Program-made: the position numbers and the translations under genes
The notes under the pieces: model-generated
Told to the model about the DNA's origin: nothing
What the model saw: the letters and a program-made list of their open reading frames with translations, nothing else
Database searches by the model: none
From: Bacteroidota bacterium
GTDB lineage: Bacteria > Bacteroidota > Bacteroidia > NS11-12g > UBA9320
Direction: 5' to 3'
DNA length: 64,000 nucleotides
Assembly (NCBI GenBank): GCA_002746305.1
Contig: NVWV01000005.1
Coordinates: 62,001-126,000, forward strand
In this document: piece after piece, positions 1 through 8,834 of the stretch
How positions within the stretch are numbered: the stretch's first letter is position 1
How the letters are laid out: every line of letters begins with the position of its first letter

Positions 1-450
1 TATAAATCCTTCTATAAATGTTGCTGTGCTAAAAAATTCTTCTGATACATCTATTTTGGTTCCTTCGTTGGTTGTAATGTCTTGTGCAGGAAGGAAGGCC
101 ATCGTACCATGAGCAAGAATACTCGCAGGATATAACTCCAAAAGTGTTAATGTATCTGTAAAAGTACGATCATCCAGTACTAAGCTAGATAGCGTTACCT
201 CTATGTTTTCAATCCTATCAGGTATTACTAGTATATCCTCTAGACTGGCTACTCCATATTCTGCTTCGTACACTAAATCAATAGCATTGTCTGCATTAAG
301 TTGACTTAAAGAATCGGGTATTAAATCTCCAAGAGTTAATTCGGTTTTCAGTACAGGAGCAAGCCAATTACTCTCTGAACTAAACTTCTCTTTTCTACAG
401 CTTACCAGCAGTATAAGAAGAAGGGAAAAGGTTAGTATAGTATTCCGCAT
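1..450 (-). CDS. Hypothetical lipoprotein, 3' end outside window
   Basis: Reading leftward from an ATG at 450, 150 codons stay open to the window edge. The product begins with a lipoprotein signal peptide ending in LLVSC, so Cys18 would be lipidated, followed by charged RKEK. The rest is an extracytoplasmic sequence rich in Leu, Asp and Thr without a family I recognise. The gene is divergent from thiN, with 63 bp between start codons. A TTACTTTG element, one mismatch from TAnnTTTG, lies just upstream of the ATG. It is certainly an open frame with a good export signal. Its function is unknown. Confidence 0.75.
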   Translation of the reverse strand, partial: MRNTILTFSLLLILLVSCRKEKFSSESNWLAPVLKTELTLGDLIPDSLSQLNADNAIDLVYEAEYGVASLEDILVIPDRIENIEVTLSSLVLDDRTFTDTLTLLELYPASILAHGTMAFLPAQDITTNEGTKIDVSEEFFSTATFIEGFI

Positions 451-486
451 TTCTTACAAAGTAAATCCCTACGAGGGAGAAATTAT

Positions 487-494
487 TATGTTTG
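487..494 (+). promoter_or_regulatory. Predicted -7 promoter element of thiN
   Basis: TATGTTTG matches the Bacteroidetes -7 consensus TAnnTTTG and ends 19 nt before the thiN ATG. No clear -33 TTTG was found. Confidence 0.45.
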
Positions 495-513
495 TTTCGA
501 TTATTGCACTAAA

Positions 514-1161
514 ATGTCTTCACATCACTTTGTAAAAGAGGGCCAAGAGCCCGCCCTCATTATTGCCAACGGAGCTATGTGTTCGTACGACATGCTTACT
601 TCGCTGATGGAATGGTGTCCCTATATCGTTGTGTTAGACGGTGCATATCAGCGAGTTATTGATTTGCAAATTACTCCCGATGTTGTAATTGGTGATTTTG
701 ATAGTATTCAATCTTTTGAAAAAAAACTCAATATTGAGTATCTAAAGATGGATAGTCAAGAAGATACAGATTTAGAAAAAGCCATTGTCTTTTTAGTCAA
801 TAAAGGGTACAATGACATCAATGTAGTATGGGCAACTGGCAATAGATTGGACCACACCATCAATAATTTTGCAACATTGGCAAAACATTCAAATACAAGA
901 ATTGTGTTGTACGATGACCATTCAAAGGCTTTTGTCTTACCAAAAAAGTATGCAAAACATTACAACAAGCACGATGCTCTTTCTTTGGTTCCAATACATT
1001 CTTCCTCAGGAATTCACACCACCAACTTAACCTATAACTTAACCAACGAATCTCTTACTTTTGGTCAAAGAAGCGGTACTAGTAATTCTGCTTTAAAAAG
1101 TGGAATTGTAGAAATAACCTATGAAGACGGAGTTCTTGTACTTATTGAAAGTAAGGACTAA
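514..1161 (+). CDS. thiN: Thiamine pyrophosphokinase
   Basis: Transfers pyrophosphate from ATP to thiamine, giving the cofactor thiamine diphosphate. The 215-residue cytosolic protein has the family hallmarks in order: GDFDS at residues 60-64, the acidic DTDLEKA at 84-90 (Mg-ATP site) and GNRLDHTINN at 109-118, followed by the C-terminal beta-rich thiamine-binding domain. Length is typical. The ATG at 514 fits the promoter 19 nt upstream. Its stop codon directly abuts the stop of convergent guaB, with no room for a terminator. No other thiamine genes are nearby and no TPP riboswitch is visible upstream. Confidence 0.9.
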   Translation: MSSHHFVKEGQEPALIIANGAMCSYDMLTSLMEWCPYIVVLDGAYQRVIDLQITPDVVIGDFDSIQSFEKKLNIEYLKMDSQEDTDLEKAIVFLVNKGYNDINVVWATGNRLDHTINNFATLAKHSNTRIVLYDDHSKAFVLPKKYAKHYNKHDALSLVPIHSSSGIHTTNLTYNLTNESLTFGQRSGTSNSALKSGIVEITYEDGVLVLIESKD

Positions 1162-2634
1162 TTATCTGCTGTAGTTCGGAGCCTCTTTAGTGATGGTAAC
1201 ATCATGCGGATGACTTTCTCTAATTCCAGAACCTGTTATATGTGTAAACTGTGCCCCTTGGAGATCAACAATGGTTTTAGACCCCGTATATCCCATGCCG
1301 GCCCTTAACCCACCTATGTATTGATACAGGACCTCTGATATTTTCCCCTTATAAGCCACGGTACCTACAATACCTTCAGGAACCAGCTTACTAATCTCAG
1401 CCTCTGCGTCTTGGAAATAACGATCAGAAGAACCTTTTTTCATTGCTTCGATAGAACCCATTCCTCTATAGGATTTTACTTTTCTACCCTCGTAAAATGA
1501 AATCTCTCCGGGAGCTTCTTCTGTACCTGCAAAAAGACTTCCTGCCATGATGGTGTCAGCACCGGCAACTATTGCCTTTACTAAATCCCCACTGTATCGA
1601 ATACCTCCATCGGCTATTACAGGAACACCGGTTCCTTTTAAAGCCTCCGCACATTCCAAAACAGCATTGAGTTGTGGTACGCCTATTCCTGCTATGATAC
1701 GAGTAGTACATATAGAACCTGGCCCTACACCTACTTTCACTGCATCAGCACCATTGTCAGCCAAATACTTTGCTGCTGCCCCTGTTGCAACATTGCCTAC
1801 TATTATCTGTAAGTCTGGAAATTTTGCTTTTACTTTTTTAAGTTCATCTACTACTCCTTTGGAATGACCGTGAGCAGTGTCAATTGCTATAACATCTACA
1901 TCTTGCTCCACAAGTGCCGTCACCCTATCAATGGTATCCTCAGTGACACCTACCGCAGCTCCTACCATGAGTCTACCAAATTCATCTTTGCATGCATTGG
2001 GGTGATTCTTAACTTTTTGAATATCCTTAAACGTAATTAATCCCAAAAGCTTATTATCTGAATCTACAACAGGTAATTTCTCTATTTTGTATTCTTGAAG
2101 AGTATGTTCCGCCTCTTTTAGATCTGTACCTTTTACAGCGGTAATTAAACCTTCTTTGGTCATTACCTCTTCTATCTTGGTGCTTAAGTCTATTTGAAAA
2201 CGCAGATCTCTATTGGTAATAATTCCAATAAGTTCATTGCTATCATTGGTAATTGGAATACCTCCAATTCTATTTTCCTTCATTACGTTCAAGGCTTCAC
2301 CGAGTGTGTTGGTTTTTCTAAGCGTAATAGGGTCTTTAATCATCCCACTTTCGGATCGCTTTACTTTTTTAATCTCAGCAGCTTGCTGAGCTATCGTCAT
2401 GTTCTTATGTACTATTCCAATACCTCCTTCTCTGGCAATAGCTATTGCCAACTCCGCTTCAGTTACCGTATCCATTGCCGCACTGACGATTGGAATATTT
2501 ATGGTAAGGTTTCTTGTAAGCCTTGTTTTAGTGATGGTATCACGAGGTAATAAATCGGAATACCTTGGAAGTACGAGTACGTCATCAAAGGTTAAACCTT
2601 GATATGCAATTTTGGAATTATAGGATTGGGACAT
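1162..2634 (-). CDS. guaB: IMP dehydrogenase
   Basis: Oxidises IMP to XMP with NAD+, the first committed step of GMP synthesis. The 490-residue protein is full length. It has an N-terminal TIM-barrel segment ([11 protein letters not shown]), two CBS domains at about 98-210, then the catalytic loop [11 protein letters not shown] with active-site Cys near residue 309 and the GGIRYSGD phosphate-binding segment. A longer frame begins at TTG 2640 (TTG-CTG-ATG), but the ATG at 2634 gives the usual length and fits the promoter at 2665-2697, leaving a leader of about 27 nt. It runs convergently into thiN with zero spacing. Identification is secure. Confidence 0.97.
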   Translation of the reverse strand: MSQSYNSKIAYQGLTFDDVLVLPRYSDLLPRDTITKTRLTRNLTINIPIVSAAMDTVTEAELAIAIAREGGIGIVHKNMTIAQQAAEIKKVKRSESGMIKDPITLRKTNTLGEALNVMKENRIGGIPITNDSNELIGIITNRDLRFQIDLSTKIEEVMTKEGLITAVKGTDLKEAEHTLQEYKIEKLPVVDSDNKLLGLITFKDIQKVKNHPNACKDEFGRLMVGAAVGVTEDTIDRVTALVEQDVDVIAIDTAHGHSKGVVDELKKVKAKFPDLQIIVGNVATGAAAKYLADNGADAVKVGVGPGSICTTRIIAGIGVPQLNAVLECAEALKGTGVPVIADGGIRYSGDLVKAIVAGADTIMAGSLFAGTEEAPGEISFYEGRKVKSYRGMGSIEAMKKGSSDRYFQDAEAEISKLVPEGIVGTVAYKGKISEVLYQYIGGLRAGMGYTGSKTIVDLQGAQFTHITGSGIRESHPHDVTITKEAPNYSR

Positions 2635-2664
2635 CAGCAAATAATGGATTTGTTATTTGCCGCA

Positions 2665-2697
2665 CAAAAGTACTTCTATTACCTTGTTCTAACCAAA
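2665..2697 (-). promoter_or_regulatory. guaB promoter (-33 TTTG, -7 TACTTTTG)
   Basis: On the minus strand TTTG (2697-2694) is followed after 21 nt by TACTTTTG (2672-2665), the two-part Bacteroidetes promoter. The predicted start of transcription is about 2661, some 27 nt before the guaB ATG. The 21-nt spacing is the same as in the SPOR-gene promoter at 39239-39271. Confidence 0.65.
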
Positions 2698-2808
2698 TTT
2701 ATTTAAAGCCACTTCAATTGCCCCCATTTATTACGCTCTAATGGCAAAACTCTTGTTAAAATCGGAGGATTAGTCCTCATTATAGAATATTGGAACAGTA
2801 ATCTTCGT

Positions 2809-2816
2809 TATTTTTG
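2809..2816 (+). promoter_or_regulatory. Predicted -7 element of the TPR/GT39 operon
   Basis: TATTTTTG matches TAnnTTTG and ends 9 nt before the ATG at 2826. A TTGG at 2790-2793 is a possible but closely spaced -33 element. Confidence 0.45.
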
Positions 2817-2825
2817 TGATAGAAT

Positions 2826-4664
2826 ATGAGAAACATCCTTTTCCTTATCTTTATTGTAATTGCATCCATAGGGTTTGGTCAAAGTGTTGACGAAAAACTT
2901 GCTGCTCAATTTTATGAAAACAGTGAATACGAAAAAGCAGAAGGTCTTTACAAAAAACTATACAAACAAAATGCAAGCTCTATTTACATCTACGAGAACT
3001 ACCTCAATACCCTAATTGCACTCAAAAAGCGAAAGGAAGCAGAAAAACTTGTAGAACGTCAAATTAAAAAATTCCCTTCCAGATTAAACAATCGCGTTGA
3101 TTTGGGTTACGTCTACGTCCGTTTTGATGACGAGGAAAAAGCAGACAAGTTTTTCGATAAGTTAACGAAGAACTATTCCAACGATAAAAACTCAACCATC
3201 ATTATTGCTCAATCTCTTAGTAGAAGGCAAATGAACGATAGGGCCATAAAAACCTATGAGGATGCCACTAAAAAACAAGGAGTTCTCGCTTTCTATCCAC
3301 AGCTGTTATCTGGCTATAGGGCTTCTAATAATCGCAAAGACCTTACTGACTTGTCTTTAGAAGTGCTACAAGCGGATAGAAATAGAAGTGCTTTTGACTA
3401 TGTAGTACGGGTGTTGGACATCGTATATACCGACGAAGAAGCCTCGGACTATCTTAAGCAACGCACATTGCTTTACACACAAAAACATCCTAGCAATCAA
3501 ATCTACGATGAACTTTTATTGGAAATATTTCTTCAGCAAAAGAAATATTCATCCGCACTTCGCCAAGTTATATCCCTGGATAAAAGAAACAACAACCAAG
3601 GGGTAAGAGTACTTCAACTTGCTGACTTGTGCATAAAAAATGAGGCCTATTCTTCTGCCATTAAAGCCTACGAGTATGTAGTTAATTTGGGCAAAGATGA
3701 GCCCAGATATCTGGAAGGTCAAAGAGGCCTAATTAACTCTCTTTATCTTAAAACAACAAGTAGCATAAATCCCAATCAAGAGGAAATAAGTTTACTCGTA
3801 GGCCAGATTAAGGGCTTTGTATCTGACAACGGAACTAATTTTAATACTGCAAATAGTTTGTACCGATTAGCTGAACTGCAAATATTCTATGTAAAAGATG
3901 TTGCAGCAGGAATTAGCATTTTAGAGTCTATCGTTTCGACACCCAGATTAAGAGCAAATTTTGTAGCACAAAGTAAACTCTTACTTGGTGATGCCTATCT
4001 AATGATGGGTAATATTTGGGATGCTAAGTTAATGTATGGACAAGTGGACAAGCAGTACAAAGAAGATGCCCTAGGCCAAGAAGCGAAATTTAAAAATGCA
4101 AAGCTGAGTTACTATACAGGGGATTTTGACTGGGCAAAAGGTCAATTGGATATTCTCAAAACAGCGACGACCCAACTGATTAGCAATAATGCAATTGAAC
4201 TCGCTCTTCTGATTCAAGACAATACTGGTTTAGATTCTACCGAAGATGCCATGAAGGAATATGCTCAAGCGGAGTTTTACTTGTATCAAAATCAGGTAGA
4301 AAAGTGTACTGAAATTCTAAATATGCTCCCTTTTAAATATCCAGACCACACCTTAAATGATGAAATATTTTACTTGAAAGCCAAAGTCCAAGAAAGCATT
4401 GGCAACTACGAAACGGCCAACAAGCTCTATACCACAATCTATGAAAAATATAGTGAAGATATCTTAGCCGATAATGCACTCTATCGGTCTGCCAATATCA
4501 CGCTCCATGTGCTCAATCAACCAGATGTAGCACAACAACTTTTTGAAAAACTGGTGTTGGAGTACAATTCGAGTCTCTTCGTAGTAAGTGCCCGTAAAAC
4601 CTACTTTGGTTTAAAAGAAGGTATGTCCAAAGAGGACTTGTTTTTCAACGGTGTTTTGAACTAG
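2826..4664 (+). CDS. Exported tetratricopeptide-repeat protein
   Basis: A 612-residue protein with a signal peptide (about residues 1-18, ending GFGQ) and then only helical repeats of TPR type, for example YEKAEGLYKKLYK near residue 36 and later NYETANKLYTTIYEKYSED. Such proteins are periplasmic or outer-membrane scaffolds in Bacteroidota. No lipobox and no T9SS C-terminal domain is present. The following glycosyltransferase gene begins 3 nt after its stop, so the two are cotranscribed. The specific partner or role is not evident from sequence. Confidence 0.8.
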   Translation: MRNILFLIFIVIASIGFGQSVDEKLAAQFYENSEYEKAEGLYKKLYKQNASSIYIYENYLNTLIALKKRKEAEKLVERQIKKFPSRLNNRVDLGYVYVRFDDEEKADKFFDKLTKNYSNDKNSTIIIAQSLSRRQMNDRAIKTYEDATKKQGVLAFYPQLLSGYRASNNRKDLTDLSLEVLQADRNRSAFDYVVRVLDIVYTDEEASDYLKQRTLLYTQKHPSNQIYDELLLEIFLQQKKYSSALRQVISLDKRNNNQGVRVLQLADLCIKNEAYSSAIKAYEYVVNLGKDEPRYLEGQRGLINSLYLKTTSSINPNQEEISLLVGQIKGFVSDNGTNFNTANSLYRLAELQIFYVKDVAAGISILESIVSTPRLRANFVAQSKLLLGDAYLMMGNIWDAKLMYGQVDKQYKEDALGQEAKFKNAKLSYYTGDFDWAKGQLDILKTATTQLISNNAIELALLIQDNTGLDSTEDAMKEYAQAEFYLYQNQVEKCTEILNMLPFKYPDHTLNDEIFYLKAKVQESIGNYETANKLYTTIYEKYSEDILADNALYRSANITLHVLNQPDVAQQLFEKLVLEYNSSLFVVSARKTYFGLKEGMSKEDLFFNGVLN

Positions 4665-4667
4665 TTT

Positions 4668-6137
4668 GTGAAGACTAAAACCATACTTACCAATACTATT
4701 ATCCTCTCTCTTCTTTTTTTATTGAGTATTCCTTTATGGTTCAAAGTAGACAAACTACCCATTCGACTTTGGGATGAGTCCAGAAATGCTGTCAATGCTA
4801 TCGAAATGTTTTCTTCAAGAGAATATCTCATACGTACCTACAACAATTCTCCCGAAACTTGGAATTTAAAACCACCCATGCTTACATGGATGCAAGTTGG
4901 GTCAATGCACCTCTTGGGAGTCAATGAACTCGCTATTCGACTACCATCGGTCATTGCATCAATTATTGCACTGGTTTTTGTCTACTTGTTGACGTTTAAA
5001 ATTACAAAAAACAAGTGGTTTGGCTTTCTTAGCTCAGTAATTCTGGTAACCTCCTCCGGTTTCTATGGAGACCATGTGGGAAGGTTTGGAGATCATGACG
5101 CTTTGCTTGTCATGTTTTCCATTGCTCTGGTTTACTATACTTATCTATTTTATCAAACCAACCAATCCAAATACCTCTACTACATGGGTGCTGCAATCTG
5201 TCTTGGGATTCTTACTAAAAGCATTGCAATAGTTTTGTTTGTTCCGGGAATATCTTTGTTTCTTTTAGTTAACAAGCGTTTTATTTCCTTACTAAAAAAT
5301 CTACATTTTTATAGTGCAATTGCGATTTCATTGTTCCCACTTCTGTTGTACTATGGTCTCCGAACCCTACAGCAAACGGATTACCTAAATCTCGTGTGGA
5401 ATGATGAATTGTTTCCTCGATTTTTAAATCAAAGTAACAACTATGTGTACAGTGATCCTGGTTTTGGCTATTACATTAAATTATTACTCAACGAACATAT
5501 GTCTTATTGGCCATGGTTTCTAATAGCAATAGTTATAGCTCCTATTCTCTCCAAAAACATATATAAAAGCTGGCTTTTATTGGCTGTTACTGCTTCCACA
5601 TTTTTGTTAATTATTTCAAAAGGCACCAAAAATTTTTGGTATGATGCTCCGCTCATTCCTCTTTTTGCAATCTTAATCTCTATTAGTCTTTGGACTATTT
5701 TTAAACGCCTAAAATCGCCTTCTTGGCTCACTGTACTGGCTATAATTATTATATCTACATATCCCTATTCTCAGGCTTACTCCTCCTCACTCAATATTCC
5801 TGAGCCACTCCATTATGAATGGGAAACCAACGGTATTTCTTATTTTTTGAAGGATGAAAGCCATGCTAAAAAGCTGACATCCAATACCACAATACTCCTA
5901 GATAATAAATATGGTTACGAACCCCATTTGTTTTATGTAAGAAAATTGGAGTTGGAAAAGAACATTGTGCTTAAACGAACGGAACTTTATACAATTCAAC
6001 CCAATGACACGTTATTGATATCGCATCAAAGTACATTTGAAACCTTAAAAAACCTCTACTCTGTAGAGGTTTTGGATAGCCTAAATAGTTGTACCAAATT
6101 AGTAGTTATAAGCCGTAAAGACTACTTTTTAAGATAG
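4668..6137 (+). CDS. GT39-family (ArnT/PMT-like) membrane glycosyltransferase
   Basis: A 489-residue polytopic inner-membrane protein of the GT-C fold. These enzymes use polyprenyl-phosphate sugars to modify lipids or proteins on the periplasmic side. The first loop carries the conserved acidic pair in LWDESRNA (D36 E37), followed by KPPMLTW and about ten hydrophobic segments. The hydrophilic C-terminal tail is periplasmic-like. The start is GTG at 4668, 3 nt after the TPR gene, because no other start lies before the catalytic motif. The 3' end overlaps the convergent DUF6268 gene by 16 bp. Sugar donor and acceptor cannot be read from sequence. Confidence 0.8.
   Translation: MKTKTILTNTIILSLLFLLSIPLWFKVDKLPIRLWDESRNAVNAIEMFSSREYLIRTYNNSPETWNLKPPMLTWMQVGSMHLLGVNELAIRLPSVIASIIALVFVYLLTFKITKNKWFGFLSSVILVTSSGFYGDHVGRFGDHDALLVMFSIALVYYTYLFYQTNQSKYLYYMGAAICLGILTKSIAIVLFVPGISLFLLVNKRFISLLKNLHFYSAIAISLFPLLLYYGLRTLQQTDYLNLVWNDELFPRFLNQSNNYVYSDPGFGYYIKLLLNEHMSYWPWFLIAIVIAPILSKNIYKSWLLLAVTASTFLLIISKGTKNFWYDAPLIPLFAILISISLWTIFKRLKSPSWLTVLAIIIISTYPYSQAYSSSLNIPEPLHYEWETNGISYFLKDESHAKKLTSNTTILLDNKYGYEPHLFYVRKLELEKNIVLKRTELYTIQPNDTLLISHQSTFETLKNLYSVEVLDSLNSCTKLVVISRKDYFLR
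6049..6073. other. Perfect 11-bp inverted repeat inside the GT39 3' end
   Basis: AAAACCTCTAC and GTAGAGGTTTT are perfect reverse complements around a TCT loop, ending in TTTT. The hairpin lies about 60 bp before the GT39 stop, downstream of the convergent DUF6268 gene. It could serve as that gene's terminator. Confidence 0.5.
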
Positions 6138-7030
6138 TATCTGTATACCAACTCCGTTCTGTAAAACATTCCATTTTTAAAATCCTGATTGAGTGGAGCT
6201 CTATCATCACCAAAGCGAAAGGAGCTCAGCCCAAAATCAATCTTATCATCATTATCATATACCCGAAATGATCGACCCAAAGAAAAACCTACCATTCCTC
6301 TTACAATAATTCCCTTTACGGGTTCATATCCGAGGTGTGCAGCTATTTCATTTGATAAATGATGCAGGTATTTATTAGTGAAAAGACTATAGCTTTTGTT
6401 TGCTCTTAAATTGTATGATTTTACTGTTGCTCTCCAGTTTAACCCTGCGGTTAGTTTATGCTGCAGGCTGTAGTTAATTTTTGCGTATGATGGTACTATT
6501 ACATCCATCTCCCACTTTTTCTTTTGATAGTAAAACCCAGCTAATGGAACCAGAAACGGACCAAATTTATCTCCGTTGAAATACGCTCCGAACTTATATG
6601 TTAAGTGCTCACTTTTCTTCTTTTTGGCCAAACCCAGAGCTCCTAGTTGAAAATCTCTATTAGTTAAGTCAGCCACATGGTCTGTTGCCACTTTGGGTAA
6701 CAAAAGGAATGTGCTACTCCACTTATCCGAGTGCTTTATATTCATACCTAGTTTTAGTAGGATTGCCGTTACTGGTGTTTTATATGCTATTGGATGGTAC
6801 TTTGTAGATACTCTATCGTATGCTATTCCAGTAAGTATAGCGTTCCCATTTTTTAACTCTATAGGAATCGTTAGGTTCACGCTAACCTTTTGCAAGTCTG
6901 TACTGGCAATTGAACTATCAAAAGTATTTTGAGGCGTTTGGGTGTACTCAATTTTTACTATGTCTACATAGTTTTGAGCAAAACTTGGTACTGAAATAAC
7001 CGTAATAAATAAGACTAATAGAACTCTCAT
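6122..7030 (-). CDS. DUF6268-family outer-membrane beta-barrel protein
   Basis: A 302-residue exported protein. The signal peptide MRVLLVLFITVISVPSFAQ is followed by alternating amphipathic strands, ending in LVYRYYLKK, with no enzymatic motif. The pattern resembles DUF6268 proteins, predicted outer-membrane barrels of Bacteroidota. A longer frame uses TTG at 7039, but ATG 7030 begins the signal peptide exactly. Its 3' end overlaps GT39 by 16 bp tail to tail. It is divergent from trmL with 55 bp between starts. Function is unknown. Confidence 0.7.
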   Translation of the reverse strand: MRVLLVLFITVISVPSFAQNYVDIVKIEYTQTPQNTFDSSIASTDLQKVSVNLTIPIELKNGNAILTGIAYDRVSTKYHPIAYKTPVTAILLKLGMNIKHSDKWSSTFLLLPKVATDHVADLTNRDFQLGALGLAKKKKSEHLTYKFGAYFNGDKFGPFLVPLAGFYYQKKKWEMDVIVPSYAKINYSLQHKLTAGLNWRATVKSYNLRANKSYSLFTNKYLHHLSNEIAAHLGYEPVKGIIVRGMVGFSLGRSFRVYDNDDKIDFGLSSFRFGDDRAPLNQDFKNGMFYRTELVYRYYLKK

Positions 7031-7085
7031 TGCATACAATTATAGTTATTCTCTTTATGAAGTTGTTTTACCTTTACCGCTTCGT

Positions 7086-7538
7086 ATGTTTCATATTGTA
7101 CTACTAGAGCCGCGTATGCCTGGCAATGTTGGTACCATTGGCCGTTTGGCCGTGGCCACTGGATGTATGCTACATCTTATAAAACCTTATGGTTTTAAAG
7201 CCATAGATGAGGAGAAAGTAAAACGTGCTGGAATGGATTATTGGGCAGATCTCAATTACGTAGAATACGACTCCCTTGAAGACTTTTGGAAACTTAACCC
7301 GCTGAATGAACGACATTTTTTTACATCCAAAAAAGCTACTAAAAGCTACTTCCAAGTCACTTATAAAGATTCTGACTACTTTTATTTTGGCAGAGAAGAT
7401 GTTGGATTACCCCAATCATTAACTGGGGATTACCCCAACTCTTGTATCTCTATTCCTATGGTAAATGGTGCTCGATCTCTGAATATAGCCAATGCAGTCT
7501 CTGTTGTTGTATATGAGGCTTGGCGACAAAACTCATAA
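7086..7538 (+). CDS. trmL: tRNA (cytidine/uridine-34-2'-O)-methyltransferase TrmL
   Basis: A SPOUT-class methyltransferase that 2'-O-methylates the wobble nucleotide of tRNA-Leu isoacceptors using S-adenosylmethionine. The protein has 150 residues, close to the family norm. Motif 1 is PGNVGTIGR (residues 12-20), motif 2 YFGREDVGLP, and motif 3 IPMVNGARSLNIANAVSV, which forms the trefoil-knot cofactor site. A TACCTTTA element, one mismatch from the -7 consensus, lies about 12 nt before the ATG. The next gene, dinB, appears to have its own promoter. Confidence 0.93.
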   Translation: MFHIVLLEPRMPGNVGTIGRLAVATGCMLHLIKPYGFKAIDEEKVKRAGMDYWADLNYVEYDSLEDFWKLNPLNERHFFTSKKATKSYFQVTYKDSDYFYFGREDVGLPQSLTGDYPNSCISIPMVNGARSLNIANAVSVVVYEAWRQNS

Positions 7539-7579
7539 AAATTGTATTTATTTTTATTTTTTGGCTAAATTATGACCAA

Positions 7580-7587
7580 TAAGTTTG
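7580..7587 (+). promoter_or_regulatory. Predicted -7 element of the dinB-dnaE operon
   Basis: TAAGTTTG matches TAnnTTTG and ends 9 nt before the TTG start of dinB. Transcription would begin near 7591, giving an almost leaderless mRNA. A TTTG about 16 nt upstream is a poorly spaced -33 candidate. Confidence 0.5.
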
Positions 7588-7594
7588 ATAATTT

Positions 7595-7611
7595 AATTGT
7601 CGAAAACAATT
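7595..7611. promoter_or_regulatory. 17-bp palindrome over the dinB start, candidate operator
   Basis: AATTGT-N5-ACAATT is a perfect 6-bp-arm inverted repeat spanning the predicted transcription start and the TTG codon of dinB. A dyad at this place is where a LexA-like repressor would act on a DNA-damage operon. No repressor gene is in the window to test this. Confidence 0.4.
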
Positions 7612-8808
7612 GTACATATGGATTTGGACACTTTCTACGTGTCTGTAGAGCGGCTTATAGACAGTCGCCTAGTAGGTGTGCCTGTTTTACTCGGAGGTGT
7701 AGGAGATAGAGGTGTAGTAGCTAGCTGCAGTTACGAGGCTCGTACCTTTGGTGTACACAGTGGTATGAGTATGAAAATGGCCCGCCAGCTCTGCCCACAA
7801 GGGGTCGTGATAAAAGGCAATGCTGGTACCTATTCCAAGTATTCCAAAACAGTAACAGAGATTATAAAAGAAGCAGTACCTGTCCTAGAAAAAAGCAGCA
7901 TTGATGAGTTCTACATGGATCTTTCTGGTATGGATAAGTTTTTTGGTTGTTACAAACTAGCCAGCGAACTCCGCCAACGCATCACAAAAGAAACAGGACT
8001 CCCTATCTCTTTTGGTATGTCCATCAACAAAACGGTGTCTAAAGTCGCCACAGGAGAGGCAAAACCTGATAACCAAATGAAAATAGATTTTGGTGACGAG
8101 AAACCTTTTTTAGCCCCCTTATCTGTAAAAAAGATTCCGATGATAGGCAAAAAGACCGCCTTTATGCTCAACCGCATGGGGGTACAAAAAATACATACAC
8201 TGCAAGAAATGCCGCTGGAACTCTTGGAAAAGGCTTTTGGGAAAAACGGTAAAATGATGTGGCAAAAAGCCAATGCTATAGACTACAGTCCACTCATCCC
8301 CTACCATGAAAAAAAATCTATAAGTACTGAACGTACTTTTATGAAAGATACTATAGACGTGGTAAAGCTTAAAAACATGGTAATTGCTATGGTAGAGCAA
8401 TTGGCTTTCGAACTTCGTAATGGAGAGCGAGTATGTTCCAATATTAGCATCAAATTAAGATACTCTGACTTTCAGACAGTAAGCAAGCAAAAACGAATTC
8501 CCTATACTGCGGCGGATCATACGCTCATACAATATGCTTCTGAACTATTTGACTCACTTTACAGTCGTCGTGTACGAATAAGGCTCGTAGGGGTGCGTCT
8601 AGGGGATTTAGCTGGTGGTGGTCATCAGATTGACCTTTTCAATGATGATGATAGGGTCATAAGCCTGTATCAGGCCATGGATAAGATGAAACAACGCTAT
8701 GGAGCCAATGCCGTACGTAGAAGTGTAGCTATGGAAGTAACAGGACTAGGCCGTGGAAACCCTTTTAGTGGCGAACCCAATGTAGTACCTGCTCATAGAA
8801 ATGCATAA
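7597..8808 (+). CDS. dinB: DNA polymerase IV (Y-family translesion polymerase)
   Basis: A 403-residue error-prone polymerase that copies past DNA lesions. Catalytic carboxylates are intact: Asp9 in HMDLDTFYVSVER and Asp103-Glu104 in SIDEFYMDLSG. The palm/fingers, thumb (KKIPMIGKKTAFMLNRMG helix-hairpin-helix) and little-finger domains follow. The start is TTG 7597. The ATG at 7618 would remove residues SKTIVH, the first buried strand conserved in this family. dnaE lies 26 bp downstream, so the pair resembles the ImuB/DnaE2-type mutasome operons of other bacteria. The beta-clamp motif was not identified with certainty. Confidence 0.93.
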   Translation: MSKTIVHMDLDTFYVSVERLIDSRLVGVPVLLGGVGDRGVVASCSYEARTFGVHSGMSMKMARQLCPQGVVIKGNAGTYSKYSKTVTEIIKEAVPVLEKSSIDEFYMDLSGMDKFFGCYKLASELRQRITKETGLPISFGMSINKTVSKVATGEAKPDNQMKIDFGDEKPFLAPLSVKKIPMIGKKTAFMLNRMGVQKIHTLQEMPLELLEKAFGKNGKMMWQKANAIDYSPLIPYHEKKSISTERTFMKDTIDVVKLKNMVIAMVEQLAFELRNGERVCSNISIKLRYSDFQTVSKQKRIPYTAADHTLIQYASELFDSLYSRRVRIRLVGVRLGDLAGGGHQIDLFNDDDRVISLYQAMDKMKQRYGANAVRRSVAMEVTGLGRGNPFSGEPNVVPAHRNA

Positions 8809-8834
8809 GTTGGTTGCTTGGCTTCTTAGATAGA

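Noticed and set aside
1547..1867. 106-codon plus-strand frame inside guaB
   Set aside because: Antisense shadow of a well conserved gene.
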